Shown here: one piece after another, positions 37,052-47,500 of the stretch | Position numbering within the stretch: position 1 is the stretch's first letter | How the letters are laid out: every line of letters begins with the position of its first letter | NCBI RefSeq assembly: GCF_963677945.1 | Contig: NZ_OY782578.1 | Location: 744,001-808,000, forward strand | Reading direction: 5' to 3' | DNA: 64,000 nucleotides | Source: an uncultured Bacteroides sp. | Lineage (GTDB): Bacteria; Bacteroidota; Bacteroidia; Bacteroidales; Bacteroidaceae | Position numbers and translations under genes: made by a program | The notes under the pieces: model-generated | Told to the model about the DNA's origin: nothing | The model's input: only the letters and a program-made list of their open reading frames with translations | The model's database searches: none

Positions 37052-39208
37052 ATGAAAAAATTAATGATGGCCTTGGGTGCAACATTGTTTTTATCTGCTG
37101 GAACTATGGCTCAGAATTTGAAAGAATTCACTATAGATGATTTAATTCCGGGAGGTGCTACTTATGCTCAGCATCTTCCTGAGAATATTTATGGCTTGCA
37201 ATGGTGGGGTGATATTTGTATAAAGCCGGATATAGATAAACTTGTTTCTATTGATCCTGCTAACAAAATGAAAGAAACCACGATCGTAACCCTGGAACAG
37301 GTTAATAAGTCTTTGGGAGATCAGAAGCTAGGAAATATCAGCCATTTTTATTCAGTTTCTTTTCCTTTTCCTGAAAAGAAAATCATGAAAATAGAATTGC
37401 CTCAGAAGAGTGTTTTTTATGATTTTGGGATACAGAAAATAACCAATGTTATTAATGTAAAAGAGAAAGCTGCGAATAACGATTATTGCAAAGAAAATAA
37501 TTCTGTAGCTTATACCATTGATAATAACCTCTATATTGCTGATTCAAAAGGAGAGAATATCCAGATTACTCATGAACCAAAAGGTGTTGTTTGTGGACAA
37601 AGCGTTCACCGTAATGAGTTTGGAATTTCAAAAGGAACTTTCTGGTCACCAAAAGGAAATTTATTAGCTTTCTACAGAATGGATGAACGGATGGTTGCCG
37701 ATTATCCTTTTGTAGATATAGATACACGTATTGCTACAGAGAAACCTGGAAAATATCCAATGGCAGGAATGACTAGTCATGAAGTCACAATCGGAATATA
37801 TAATGTAGCTACAGCAAAGACTGTTTATCTGAATGCTGGTAATCCAAAAGATCGTTATTTTACCAATATAGCATGGAGTCCGGATGAAAAAACTCTTTAT
37901 TATATTGAATTAAACCGCGATCAGAATCACTCTCAACTTTTCTCTTATAATGTAGAAAGTGGAAATAAGGAGAAGATGTTGATTGAAGAGAGTAATCCGA
38001 AATATGTAGAACCACAGCATCCTATATTATTTCTAAAAGGGGATAATACTAAGTTTATTTATCAAAGCCAACGTGATGGGTTTAATCATTTATATATATA
38101 TAATATAGATGGAAAACTAATCAAACAATTGACTAGTGGTAATTGGCTGGTAAAAGAGGTTCTTGGGTTTGATACAAAAGGAGATAATATTTATATTTCA
38201 TCAACGGAAGCAAGTCCGTTGGAAGCTCAAACTTATAAAGTTAATCTGAAAACTGGTAAACGTACGAGAGTTACTCCGGCTGCCGGAACTCACACAACAC
38301 TGCTTTCGGCTTCGGGAAAATATGTAATCGATAGATATGTATCTACCACTGCACCTCGTTGCATTGATCTTATTGATGTAACTAAAGGAAAGGTGAGTAA
38401 TTTGCTTACAGCAAGTAATCCTTATGATGGATACAAAACTCCAACTATTGAGATGGGAACGATTAAAGCTGATGATGGGGTAACCGATCTTTATTATCGC
38501 TTGATAAAGCCTGTTGATTTTGATCCGTCAAAGAAATATCCGACAGTTATTTATGTATATGGTGGCCCTCATGCACAGGTTGTAAACAATACTTGGTTGG
38601 GTGGAGCACGTGGCTGGGAAATCTATTTGGCAAGTAAAGGCTATGTGATGTTCAGTATAGATAATCGCGGAAGTGAAAATCGTGGTCTGGCATTTGAACA
38701 GGCAACTTTCCGTCACTTGGGTGTAGTAGAAGCTAAAGATCAGATGAAAGGTGTTGAATTCCTGAAAACTCTTCCATTTGTTGATGCAAATAGAATTGGA
38801 GTTCACGGGTGGAGCTTTGGTGGATTTATGACAACGAATCTAATGTTACGTTATCCGGATACATTCAAGGTTGGTGTAGCAGGTGGACCTGTTATTGACT
38901 GGAGCTATTATGAAGTAATGTATGGTGAACGCTATATGGATACACCGGAAACAAATCCGGAAGGTTACAAAGATTCTAATATGAAACTCAAGGCAGATAA
39001 TCTGAAAGGACATCTGTTGGTAATTCATGGAGGAGTAGATCCGACTTGTGTTCCTCAGCATACTTATTCTTTTATGAAAGCTTGCATTGAAGCTGGCACT
39101 TATCCGGATTTATTTATCTATCCGGGACATGAACATGGCGTTGTAGGCAAAGACCGCGTACATTTAAATAATAAAATGACTCAGTATTTTGATGAGTTTC
39201 TTAAATAA
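37052..39208 (+). CDS. Dipeptidyl peptidase IV (S9 family)
   Basis: This 718-residue exported serine protease removes X-Pro dipeptides. A signal peptide (about 1-20, ending TMAQ) is followed by an eight-blade propeller (about 40-470) and a C-terminal alpha/beta hydrolase. The expected triad is visible: Ser588 in GWSFGGF, Asp663 in HGGVDPT and His695 in HEHG. The Glu pair that anchors the peptide N-terminus would lie in the propeller near DERMVADYPF. Size agrees with DPP-IV of P. gingivalis. It follows the methyltransferase by 2 nt. Confidence 0.94.
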   Translation: MKKLMMALGATLFLSAGTMAQNLKEFTIDDLIPGGATYAQHLPENIYGLQWWGDICIKPDIDKLVSIDPANKMKETTIVTLEQVNKSLGDQKLGNISHFYSVSFPFPEKKIMKIELPQKSVFYDFGIQKITNVINVKEKAANNDYCKENNSVAYTIDNNLYIADSKGENIQITHEPKGVVCGQSVHRNEFGISKGTFWSPKGNLLAFYRMDERMVADYPFVDIDTRIATEKPGKYPMAGMTSHEVTIGIYNVATAKTVYLNAGNPKDRYFTNIAWSPDEKTLYYIELNRDQNHSQLFSYNVESGNKEKMLIEESNPKYVEPQHPILFLKGDNTKFIYQSQRDGFNHLYIYNIDGKLIKQLTSGNWLVKEVLGFDTKGDNIYISSTEASPLEAQTYKVNLKTGKRTRVTPAAGTHTTLLSASGKYVIDRYVSTTAPRCIDLIDVTKGKVSNLLTASNPYDGYKTPTIEMGTIKADDGVTDLYYRLIKPVDFDPSKKYPTVIYVYGGPHAQVVNNTWLGGARGWEIYLASKGYVMFSIDNRGSENRGLAFEQATFRHLGVVEAKDQMKGVEFLKTLPFVDANRIGVHGWSFGGFMTTNLMLRYPDTFKVGVAGGPVIDWSYYEVMYGERYMDTPETNPEGYKDSNMKLKADNLKGHLLVIHGGVDPTCVPQHTYSFMKACIEAGTYPDLFIYPGHEHGVVGKDRVHLNNKMTQYFDEFLK

Positions 39209-39224
39209 ATAATACAATACAACT

Positions 39225-40493
39225 ATGAAATTATTATTATTAGGTTCGGGTGGAAGAGAACATGCATTAGCATGGAAAATAGCGCAGAGCCCAAAGATAG
39301 AAAAATTGTATATTGCTCCGGGAAATGCAGGAACGAGCAGTGTAGGAGAAAATGTTAATGTTAAGGCAGATGATTTTTCTTCTATCAAAGCTTTTGTTCT
39401 TGACAATAATATAAATATGGTCGTAGTTGGACCTGAAGATCCTCTTGTAAAGGGAATCTATGATTATTTTCAGAAAGACTCCGAATTAAATAAGATACCG
39501 GTAATAGGGCCTTCACAAAAAGGTGCTACATTGGAAGGTAGCAAAGAATTTGCGAAAGCATTTATGATGCGTCATAATATTCCAACTGCTGGTTATAAGA
39601 GTATTACATCTGCTAATTTGCAGGAAGGTCTTGATTTCCTTGAAACATTGGAAGCTCCTTATGTATTGAAGGCTGACGGACTTTGTGCTGGAAAAGGTGT
39701 ACTTATTTTGCCTACTTTGGAAGAAGCAAAAAAAGAACTGCAAGAGATGCTTAGTGGAATGTTTGGCGATGCCAGTGCTACTGTTGTTATTGAAGAATTC
39801 CTTAGCGGTATAGAATGTTCTGTTTTTGTTCTTTCCGACGGTAAAAACTATAAAGTACTTCCTGTAGCTAAAGATTATAAGCGTATTGGCGAAGGTGATA
39901 AAGGATTAAATACCGGTGGTATGGGTTCTGTTACTCCAGTTCCATTTGCTGATGCAGCCTGGATGAAGAAAGTAGACGAGCGAATTATTCGTCCTACAGT
40001 AGAAGGTTTAGCTCAGGAAGAAATCGAGTATAAAGGTTTTATATTCTTAGGACTGATAAATGTGAAAGGTGAACCAATGGTCATTGAATATAATGTTCGT
40101 ATGGGAGATCCCGAAACAGAATCTGTGATGCTTCGTGTGAAGAGTGACCTAGTGGAACTTTTTGAAGGAGTAGCTGCAGGTAATCTTGATGAAAAAGTAT
40201 TGGAAGAAGATCCTCGTACTGCTGTTAGTGTAATGTTGGTTTCTGGTGGTTATCCAGAACACTATGATAAAGGATTCCCGATTAGTGGACTAGACCAGGT
40301 AAAAGACAGCATTGTATTCCATGCTGGAACTACTTTGAAAGATGGTCAGGTTGTTACCAATGGCGGTCGTGTATTGGTAATCAGCTCTTATGGCAATAAT
40401 AAAGACGAAGCCTTGGCACAATCATTCTCTGCTGCTAAACTAATCGATTTTGAAAAGAAGTATTTCCGTTCAGATATTGGATTTGATTTATAA
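39225..40493 (+). CDS. purD: Phosphoribosylamine-glycine ligase
   Basis: This 422-residue ATP-grasp enzyme joins glycine to phosphoribosylamine in purine synthesis. The start is [23 protein letters not shown]. The ATP-grasp core has [14 protein letters not shown] and [16 protein letters not shown]. Metal-binding residues are in [17 protein letters not shown]. It is complete and of standard length. It is fifth-to-last in the cysE-led run (16-nt gap before, 6 nt after), with no other pur gene beside it. Confidence 0.97.
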   Translation: MKLLLLGSGGREHALAWKIAQSPKIEKLYIAPGNAGTSSVGENVNVKADDFSSIKAFVLDNNINMVVVGPEDPLVKGIYDYFQKDSELNKIPVIGPSQKGATLEGSKEFAKAFMMRHNIPTAGYKSITSANLQEGLDFLETLEAPYVLKADGLCAGKGVLILPTLEEAKKELQEMLSGMFGDASATVVIEEFLSGIECSVFVLSDGKNYKVLPVAKDYKRIGEGDKGLNTGGMGSVTPVPFADAAWMKKVDERIIRPTVEGLAQEEIEYKGFIFLGLINVKGEPMVIEYNVRMGDPETESVMLRVKSDLVELFEGVAAGNLDEKVLEEDPRTAVSVMLVSGGYPEHYDKGFPISGLDQVKDSIVFHAGTTLKDGQVVTNGGRVLVISSYGNNKDEALAQSFSAAKLIDFEKKYFRSDIGFDL

Positions 40494-40499
40494 CTATAG

Positions 40500-41495
40500 A
40501 TGATAAGAAAAAGTATACAACATAGAATAACGACAGGTAAAATTACTTTGCCTGTCGTTATGTTATTGTCTGTTATTATCTGGCTTGGGGTTTATTTTAT
40601 TAAACCTGTAGCTGTGTTTTCTCATTCTTCATCTCCGGTCTGGCAGATGCTGGAGCCTTTTTTTCTGGGCAAGTCAATAAGCTTATTAATAAACTTCATG
40701 TTTTATGCTTTTATTAGTTATCTATTAATTGAGCTTAATAATACTTTTGGAATTATACGCCTTAGAGCTTCAATCCAGACCTCTTTTTATTTGATAGTTA
40801 TTGCTGCCTGTCCCGAGTTGTATCCGTTGCATGTTGGAACGGCATCAACGCTTTTCATGGTAATATCTATCTATTTTCTTTTTAAGTCCTATCAGCAAGC
40901 AAATCCTTCAGGAAATGTTTTTTATTCCTGGATGTTTTTAGGATTAAGTGGTTTAATTCTTCCTCAGTTATTATATCTGGCTCCTTTTTATCTTATTGCT
41001 GCTTACAACTTTCAGTCATTAAATCCAAGAAGTTTCTTTGCCGGGTTATTAGGTATTATGTTTCCTTTTTGGTTCCTGGCAGGGTATGCGTTTACTTTTA
41101 ATCATTTGGAGATGATTTATCATCCTTTCCAGACGCTTATTACTTTTGAACCTATTAATCTTTTAGTTTTAAAGGGTTGGCAGATGGCGACTATAAGTTA
41201 TATTATTTTGCTATTTATTGTCGGTGTGGCTAATAGTTTAATAAACGGCTGGCAAGATAAAATACGTACAAGAGCATATTTAAATTTTTTCTCCCTAATA
41301 GGAACTTGTTTGCTTGTACTATTAGTACTGCAGCCACAACATTTCGTAACAGTATTTCCTTTATTATTGGTTTGTTTCAGTTTCCTGGCTGGCCACTTTT
41401 TTGCTTTGACAAAGAGCCGCAGCTCAAACATATTCTTTATTGTTTCTTTAATAGGATTAGCAACTCTTCTTATATATAATTTATGGATGCTATAA
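40500..41495 (+). CDS. Polytopic membrane protein of unknown function
   Basis: This 331-residue protein is almost wholly hydrophobic, with about nine or ten transmembrane helices. Short basic loops contain RIRLRASIQ-like and WQDKIRTRAY segments. The pattern resembles the Bacteroidetes DUF6427-type membrane proteins, but I cannot confirm this. Its last 13 nt overlap the next gene, and it follows purD by 6 nt. Confidence 0.65.
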   Translation: MIRKSIQHRITTGKITLPVVMLLSVIIWLGVYFIKPVAVFSHSSSPVWQMLEPFFLGKSISLLINFMFYAFISYLLIELNNTFGIIRLRASIQTSFYLIVIAACPELYPLHVGTASTLFMVISIYFLFKSYQQANPSGNVFYSWMFLGLSGLILPQLLYLAPFYLIAAYNFQSLNPRSFFAGLLGIMFPFWFLAGYAFTFNHLEMIYHPFQTLITFEPINLLVLKGWQMATISYIILLFIVGVANSLINGWQDKIRTRAYLNFFSLIGTCLLVLLVLQPQHFVTVFPLLLVCFSFLAGHFFALTKSRSSNIFFIVSLIGLATLLIYNLWML

Positions 41496-41977
41496 TAGCT
41501 ACAGTTCAGCAGTTTCTTATAGATATGGGATATCCGGGACTGTTTGTCTCTGCTATGCTTGCGGGAAGTATTGTACCTTTCAGTTCTGAAATAGTACTTG
41601 TTGTACTTATAAAATTGGGTTTCGATCCTTTATATTCTGTAGTCTGGGCTTCATTGGGAAATACAGCTGGCGGAATGTCTTGCTACTACATTGGGTATTT
41701 AGGTAAAATAGAATGGGCCGAAAAGTATTTCAAAGTAAAACATGAAAAGATTTTAAAGATGCAAAAGTTTCTTCAGGGCAAAGGTGCCATGATGGCATTT
41801 TTTGCTTTTTTGCCAACTATAGGTGAAGTCATTTCTATGGCGTTGGGCTTTATGCGCAGTAATGTTCTTCTTACTACTACTTCTATGTTTGTAGGTAAAT
41901 TGGTTCGTTATATATTTGTAGTATATTGTATGTTGTATGCAGTTGACGGTTTTCTGTCAATGATACATAATTTATAA
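41483..41977 (+). CDS. VTT/DedA-like (YqaA-type) membrane protein
   Basis: This 164-residue inner-membrane protein has four or five helices and the VTT-type pattern: GYPGLFVSAMLAGSIVPFSSE near the start, then GNTAGGMSCYYIGYLG and AFFAFLPTIGEVISMALGFMR. Related DedA and VTT proteins act in lipid scrambling or undecaprenyl-phosphate recycling; YqaA itself is not characterised. It is last in the cysE-led gene run and overlaps the convergent mnmD by 6 nt. Confidence 0.8.
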   Translation: MDAIIATVQQFLIDMGYPGLFVSAMLAGSIVPFSSEIVLVVLIKLGFDPLYSVVWASLGNTAGGMSCYYIGYLGKIEWAEKYFKVKHEKILKMQKFLQGKGAMMAFFAFLPTIGEVISMALGFMRSNVLLTTTSMFVGKLVRYIFVVYCMLYAVDGFLSMIHNL

Positions 41978-42712
41978 TTGATTATTTTCTTGTTTTGTGG
42001 CTCTTAATATTTCTCTTTTCCCCGGAGGGCCAGGCAATCTTTCCACTTTAAATCCAGAAGTTTGAAGCATTCTTCTTACTACTCCTTTTGCGCAATATGT
42101 CATTAGTATACCGTTATTGCTCATAGAAGCATATATAGCATCAAATAAATCTTGATTCCACATTTCAGGTTGCTTTTCTGGTGCAAATGCATCAAAATAG
42201 ACAACATCATAAGAGATAGATTGATTGTCTATAGTTCCTAATTTCCACTTTGAAGAATCATTGGCATGAGAAATTTGTGTAAAATCTATATTGATTTTTA
42301 ATAAAGAGAAATCAGATGAGATTTTGCATAGTTTATTCCATTCTGCTCGGTGTAAGTCAAAATAGAGATTTGAAAATTCCGGATATATGATACTGGGATA
42401 ATTCAGTTGCTCGATTACTTCCTGAGATAATGGATATAGTTCAAGACTTGTATAGACAGTTTGTTTTTGCAGTTTCTGTGTTTCAACCAATGTAAGAAAA
42501 GCGTTCAATCCTGTTCCAAAACCAATTTCCAGTACGTTGCGAGGAGAGGCACAACTTTCTTTGAAACCATAGTTTATATAGATATGTTCTGCTTCTGTTT
42601 TGGCTCCGTTTACAGAGTGATAATGTTCATTCATCGACGGAACAAAAAGAGTATGGCTTCCATCTGCCGTAAGTTCTATCTCGGAAAAAAGTGATTGTTG
42701 TTTTGTTTCCAT
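41972..42712 (-). CDS. mnmD: tRNA 5-(aminomethyl)-2-thiouridine methyltransferase, stand-alone MnmD
   Basis: This 246-residue protein corresponds to the methyltransferase half of MnmC and lacks the FAD oxidase half. It has the SAM site VLEIGFGTGLNAFLTL and the MnmC-type catalytic VVYFDAFAPEKQPEMW. It ends GVVRRMLQTSGFKVERLPGPPGKREILRA, which is family-specific. It completes the mnm5s2U34 wobble modification in the cytosol. A TACCTTTG promoter box lies 28 nt upstream. Confidence 0.92.
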   Translation of the reverse strand: METKQQSLFSEIELTADGSHTLFVPSMNEHYHSVNGAKTEAEHIYINYGFKESCASPRNVLEIGFGTGLNAFLTLVETQKLQKQTVYTSLELYPLSQEVIEQLNYPSIIYPEFSNLYFDLHRAEWNKLCKISSDFSLLKINIDFTQISHANDSSKWKLGTIDNQSISYDVVYFDAFAPEKQPEMWNQDLFDAIYASMSNNGILMTYCAKGVVRRMLQTSGFKVERLPGPPGKREILRATKQENNQL

Positions 42713-42740
42713 TATTTATTTGGACCCCTTGTTTTGCCAA

Positions 42741-42748
42741 CAAAGGTA
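42741..42748 (-). promoter_or_regulatory. -7 box for mnmD
   Basis: TACCTTTG followed by TTG on the minus strand, 28 nt upstream of the ATG. Confidence 0.5.
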
Positions 42749-42780
42749 AGGAATTTCATCTTACTATCAATATTTATAAT

Positions 42781-42788
42781 TACTTTTG
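42781..42788 (+). promoter_or_regulatory. -7 box for the zinc-type ABC genes
   Basis: TACTTTTG followed by C lies 24 nt before the ATG at 42813. I saw no clear Zur or Fur box near it. Confidence 0.45.
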
Positions 42789-42812
42789 CAAAGTACGGAT
42801 TAAAACAAAATT

Positions 42813-43682
42813 ATGAATAAAATACTTATTGCACTATCTTTATTAATCAGTATAAGCTTTATCGGATGTACAAATAAAAAAGAATCTGGTAAAAGAATAT
42901 TAACTGTTACTATTGAGCCACAGCGTTATTTTACAGAGCAAATAGCTGGAGATAAATATTCTGTTATAAGCATGGTGCCTAAAGGAACCAGCCCCGAGAG
43001 TTACGACCCAACTCCTGCCCAATTAGTTTCTCTTGGTAAAAGTGAAGCCTATCTCCGTATTGGCTACATTGGTTTTGAGCAGGTTTGGTTTAATCGTTTG
43101 ATGGAGAATGCCCCTCAAATGCGTCCTTTCGATACATCAGCAGGGATAAAATTAGTATTTGGAACCCATCACCATGATAGTGAAGATGGTCATCATCACT
43201 CTTCTAACGAGGCCGATCCTCACATTTGGAATTCTACAATTAATGCACAAATTATAGCAGATAATACTTGTAAAGCTCTATGTTCTTTGGATAAAGAAAA
43301 CAAATCTTATTATATCCAAAGATGTAATAAGCTAAAACAGGAGATAAAAGCTGTTGAAGATACACTTCGAACAATATTAAAAGGAGCTGATAAGTCGTTT
43401 ATGATTTACCATCCTGCTCTGTCTTACTTTGCCCGCGATTATGGATTACATCAGATATCTATTGAAGCCGGAGGAAAAGAGCCTTCACCTTCTCAGTTGA
43501 AGGAATTGATGCAAACATGCAAAAAAGAGGGAGTGCGGGTTATCTTTGTGCAGGAAGAGTTCGATAAGAGTAATGCAGAATTAATAGCCAAAGAAACCGG
43601 AACAAAAATTGTACGCATTAATCCTCTTTCTTATGATTGGAAAGGAGAAATGATTCGAATAGCCCAAGCATTGAAACGATGA
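42813..43682 (+). CDS. znuA: Zinc/manganese ABC transporter substrate-binding lipoprotein (ZnuA-like)
   Basis: This 289-residue cluster A-I binding protein has a lipoprotein signal (lipobox FIGC, Cys about residue 19). It shows SMVPKGTSPESYDPTPAQL, the family metal-site loop, and a His-rich loop THHHDSEDGHHHSS at about residues 112-126. DPHIW and YHPALSYFARDYGL supply further metal ligands, and VQEEFDKSNAE comes near the end. The His-rich loop favours zinc. Its stop overlaps the start of the ATPase gene. No permease gene is adjacent. Confidence 0.92.
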   Translation: MNKILIALSLLISISFIGCTNKKESGKRILTVTIEPQRYFTEQIAGDKYSVISMVPKGTSPESYDPTPAQLVSLGKSEAYLRIGYIGFEQVWFNRLMENAPQMRPFDTSAGIKLVFGTHHHDSEDGHHHSSNEADPHIWNSTINAQIIADNTCKALCSLDKENKSYYIQRCNKLKQEIKAVEDTLRTILKGADKSFMIYHPALSYFARDYGLHQISIEAGGKEPSPSQLKELMQTCKKEGVRVIFVQEEFDKSNAELIAKETGTKIVRINPLSYDWKGEMIRIAQALKR

Positions 43683-44449
43683 ATAAGATTATTGAAATAG
43701 AACATCTGTTTGCAAGTTATGATAATAAAACAGTATTGCGTGATGTAAACCTGAATGTTTATGAACGTGATTTCTTAGGCATTATAGGACCAAACGGTGG
43801 AGGAAAAACGACATTAATTAAACTTATTCTGGGTTTGCTAAAACCGGAAAGTGGAGAAATCCGTTTTCTACGTGATGGTAAACCGGTAAATAACTTGTCG
43901 ATGGGATATTTACCTCAATATAACGCTATTGATAAAAAGTTCCCGATATCTGTATACGACGTAATTCTTTCGGGTTTAAGCCGGAAAAAGTCTCTGATAA
44001 AGAAATTTTCTGATGAGCACCATGCACAGGTTGCGGAAATTATTACTCACATGGGTTTGCAAGGGCTTGAGAAAAAGACTATCGGTCAGTTGTCTGGCGG
44101 ACAGCTTCAACGTGTTTTGCTGGCGAGAGCTATTGTAGCTAATCCTGAAATTGTAATTCTTGACGAACCAAATACTTATATTGATAAGCGTTTTGAAAGC
44201 CGTCTTTATGAAACTCTCTCCGAAATTAATAAAGAGCGGGCAATAATATTGGTTTCTCATGATATTGGTACAGTTATCAGTAACGTAAAAACAATAGCTT
44301 GTGTGAATGAAACCCTCGATTATCATCCCGATTCTGAGGTCTCTGCAGAATGGTTGGAAGAGAAGTTTGAATGCCCTATTGAGTTGTTGGGACATGGTGA
44401 ACTTCCTCACCGCATCATAAAGAATCACCATCACGAAGAACAGAAGTAA
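43679..44449 (+). CDS. znuC: Zinc/manganese ABC transporter ATP-binding protein (ZnuC-like)
   Basis: ATG at 43679 overlaps the ZnuA stop (ATGA) and starts the normal MNKIIEIEHLFASY, so a longer upstream start is rejected; length is 256 residues. Walker A is GPNGGGKTT, the signature LSGGQLQRVLLARAI and Walker B VILDEPNT, with the H-loop in LVSHD. It should power metal uptake with ZnuA and a permease encoded elsewhere. The C-terminal tail has a His cluster (NHHHEEQK), which suggests metal contact. Confidence 0.92.
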   Translation: MNKIIEIEHLFASYDNKTVLRDVNLNVYERDFLGIIGPNGGGKTTLIKLILGLLKPESGEIRFLRDGKPVNNLSMGYLPQYNAIDKKFPISVYDVILSGLSRKKSLIKKFSDEHHAQVAEIITHMGLQGLEKKTIGQLSGGQLQRVLLARAIVANPEIVILDEPNTYIDKRFESRLYETLSEINKERAIILVSHDIGTVISNVKTIACVNETLDYHPDSEVSAEWLEEKFECPIELLGHGELPHRIIKNHHHEEQK

Positions 44450-44554
44450 AAATTTTAATGTTTATAATCATTAAAAAGATGAAAATAGTTAATCTTTGAA
44501 CTTCCTAAAAGACTGAAAACAAGCGTTACTTGCATATTTTTAATTAAAGTTTTC

Positions 44555-44562
44555 TATCTTTG
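44555..44562 (+). promoter_or_regulatory. -7 box for the DUF2723 operon
   Basis: TATCTTTG followed by CCG lies 34 nt before the ATG at 44596 and shows that an in-frame TTG at 44560 cannot be the start. Confidence 0.55.
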
Positions 44563-44595
44563 CCGCGCGTATGTAACAATATAAACATATTTTTA

Positions 44596-47500
44596 ATGAA
44601 ACAGTACAAGTTAGTGAACAACCTGACGGGTTGGTTCGCATTTGCTATTGCAGCCGTTGTCTATTGCCTGACAATAGAACCCACAGCCAGTTTCTGGGAT
44701 TGTGGTGAGTTTATTACTTCAAGTTATAAACTGGAAGTAGGGCACCCTCCCGGTGCACCTTTCTTTATGCTGACAGCTAATTTCTTTACTCAATTCGTTA
44801 GTGATCCGGCAATGGTAGCCAAGATGGTTAATACGATGTCGGCCTTGATGAGTGCTGCCTGTATTATGTTTCTTTTCTGGACAATTACCCATTTAACAAG
44901 AAAGCTTGTTTTAAAAGATGGTGAAGAACCAAAGCTTAGCCAGATTATTACCATTATGGGTAGTGGTCTTGTTGGAGCTTTAGTATATACGTTTTCAGAT
45001 ACTTTCTGGTTCAGTGCTGTAGAAGGTGAAGTTTATGCTTACTCTTCTTTGTTTACTGCCGTTGTATTCTGGTTAATATTGAAGTGGGAAGATGTGGCCG
45101 ATGAGCCTCATTCTGATCGCTGGATTGTTTTGATTGCATATCTTACCGGATTGTCTATCGGTGTGCACTTGCTTAACTTACTCTGCATCCCGGCAATCGT
45201 ACTGGTTTACTATTTCAAGAAACATCCTAATGCTAATGCAAAAGGCTCTTTGCTTGCATTGGTTGGTTCAATGGTCTTGATTGGTATAGTGCTTTATGGT
45301 ATTGTTCCCGGTTTTGTAAAAGTGGGAGGGTGGTTTGAACTTTTGTTTGTTAACGACTTTGGATTACCATTTAACACAGGGCTTATTATTTATATCATTA
45401 TTCTTTTAGCTGCTATTTTCTGGGGGATATATGAATCTTATGTAGAAAAGAGTGATAAAAAGATGAAGTTGTCATTCCTGCTGACTGTTGCGCTTTTAGG
45501 AATTCCTTTCTATGGTCACGGAACAAGTAGTGTTGTGATTGGTGCAATTGTGTTAGCTGTTTTGGCAATTTATTTGTTTGCTGAATTCATCAATAAGAAA
45601 TATCAGATTAGTGCACGCACATTGAATACTTCTTTGCTTTGTATTATGATGATTATGGTTGGATATTCATCTTATGCATTGATCGTTATTCGTTCAACTG
45701 CCAATACGCCAATGGATCAGAACTCTCCTGAAGATATCTTCACATTGGGAAGTTATCTGGGACGCGAACAATATGGTTCCAGACCTTTGTTCTATGGTCC
45801 GGCTTATTCATCCAAAGTAAAATTGGAAGAGAAAGATGGCTATTGTTCTCCGGTAGTTGAAGAAGGAGCTCCAATTTATGTCAGAAAAGAAAAAGCTTCG
45901 GCAAACGAAAAAGACCAATATATTACAGCAGGTAACCAGCAAGACTATGTTTATGCTCAGAACATGTTGTTCCCTCGTATGTATAGTTCTGCACACGAAG
46001 CACAATATAAAAACTGGATGAACATAGAAGGATATGATGTTCCTTATGATCAGTGTGGCGAAATGGTTACTGTTAATATGCCTACGCAGCTGGATAACAT
46101 AAAATTCTTCTTCTCTTACCAGATGAACTTTATGTATTGGCGTTACTTTATGTGGAATTTTGCCGGAAGACAGAATGATATTCAAGGTTCAGGGGAAATT
46201 GAACATGGTAACTGGATAACCGGTATTCCTTTTATTGATAATGCTTTGGTTGGAGATCAGTCTTTGTTGCCTGATGATCTTGCTAACAACAGAGGGCATA
46301 ATGTTTACTACTGTCTTCCATTGTTGCTGGGTATAATCGGAATTCTATTCCAGGCTTATCGCGGACAAAAAGGTATTCAGGGATTCTGGGCTGTATTCTT
46401 CTTATTCTTTATGACTGGTATAGCTATTGTTGTGTATCTGAATCAAACTCCAAGTCAGCCTCGTGAACGAGATTATGCTTATGCCGGCTCATTCTATGCG
46501 TATGCAATATGGATTGGTATGGGTGTTGCCGGATTAGTCAGGTTGTTAAATAAGAAACTGGGTGAAACACCATCTGCTGTTATTGCCTCTGTAGCTTGTT
46601 TGATTGTGCCAATTCAGATGGCTGGCCAGACATGGGATGATCATGACCGCTCTGATCGTTATGCTTGCCGTGACATTGGTCAGAACTATTTGAACTCTTG
46701 TCAGACAAAAGGTAATCCGATAATCTTTACCAATGGTGATAACGATACTTTCCCATTGTGGTATAATCAGGAAACAGAAGGATTCCGTACTGATGTTCGT
46801 GTTTGTAATTTAAGCTATTTGCAGACAGACTGGTATATTGACCAAATGAAACGTCCGGCTTATAACTCTCCGTCAGTTCCTATTACATGGAACCGTTTGG
46901 AATACGTTACCGGTGTAAACGAATATATTCAGGTACGTCCGGAAGTGAAAGAAACAATTCTTGCTCTTTATAAGAGTAACCCGGCTGAAGCTAAAAAGAA
47001 TTTTGGTGATAACCCATTCGAATTAAAGAACATTCTTAAGCATTGGGTACGTTCTGATAAGGAAGAATTCAAGATTATCCCTACAGATAGTATAGTTATC
47101 AAGCTTGATAAGGAAGCTATTAAACGTTCGGGAATGATGATTCCGGATTCATTGAATGGAGTTATTCCAGATTATATGACTCTTTCATTAAAAGGTAAAC
47201 GTGGAATCAGTAAGTCGGAATTGATGATGCTTGAGATGATTGCTGAATGTAACTGGGAACGCCCTGTTTATATGGCAATATCTGTTGGATCTGAAAATCA
47301 CCTTTGTTTCTCAGATAATTTCTGTCAGGAAGGTCTTGCTTACCGTATTACTCCGTTTAATACAGCTAAACTTGGTGCTCGCATGGATAGCGAAAAGATG
47401 TATAATAACATCATGAACAAGTTTAAATGGGGCGGAATGGATAATCCTAAAGTTTATCTTGACGAAAATGTACTGAGAATGTGTTACTCACACCGTAGAT

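Noticed and set aside
43637-43678. Longer N-terminus for the ZnuC-like ATPase
   Set aside because: It would overlap the znuA coding end by 46 nt and adds residues absent from the family; ATGA coupling at 43679 is standard.
44560-44595. Upstream TTG start for the DUF2723 gene
   Set aside because: The extension would lie over the -7 promoter box, and the ATG at 44596 starts a normal membrane protein.
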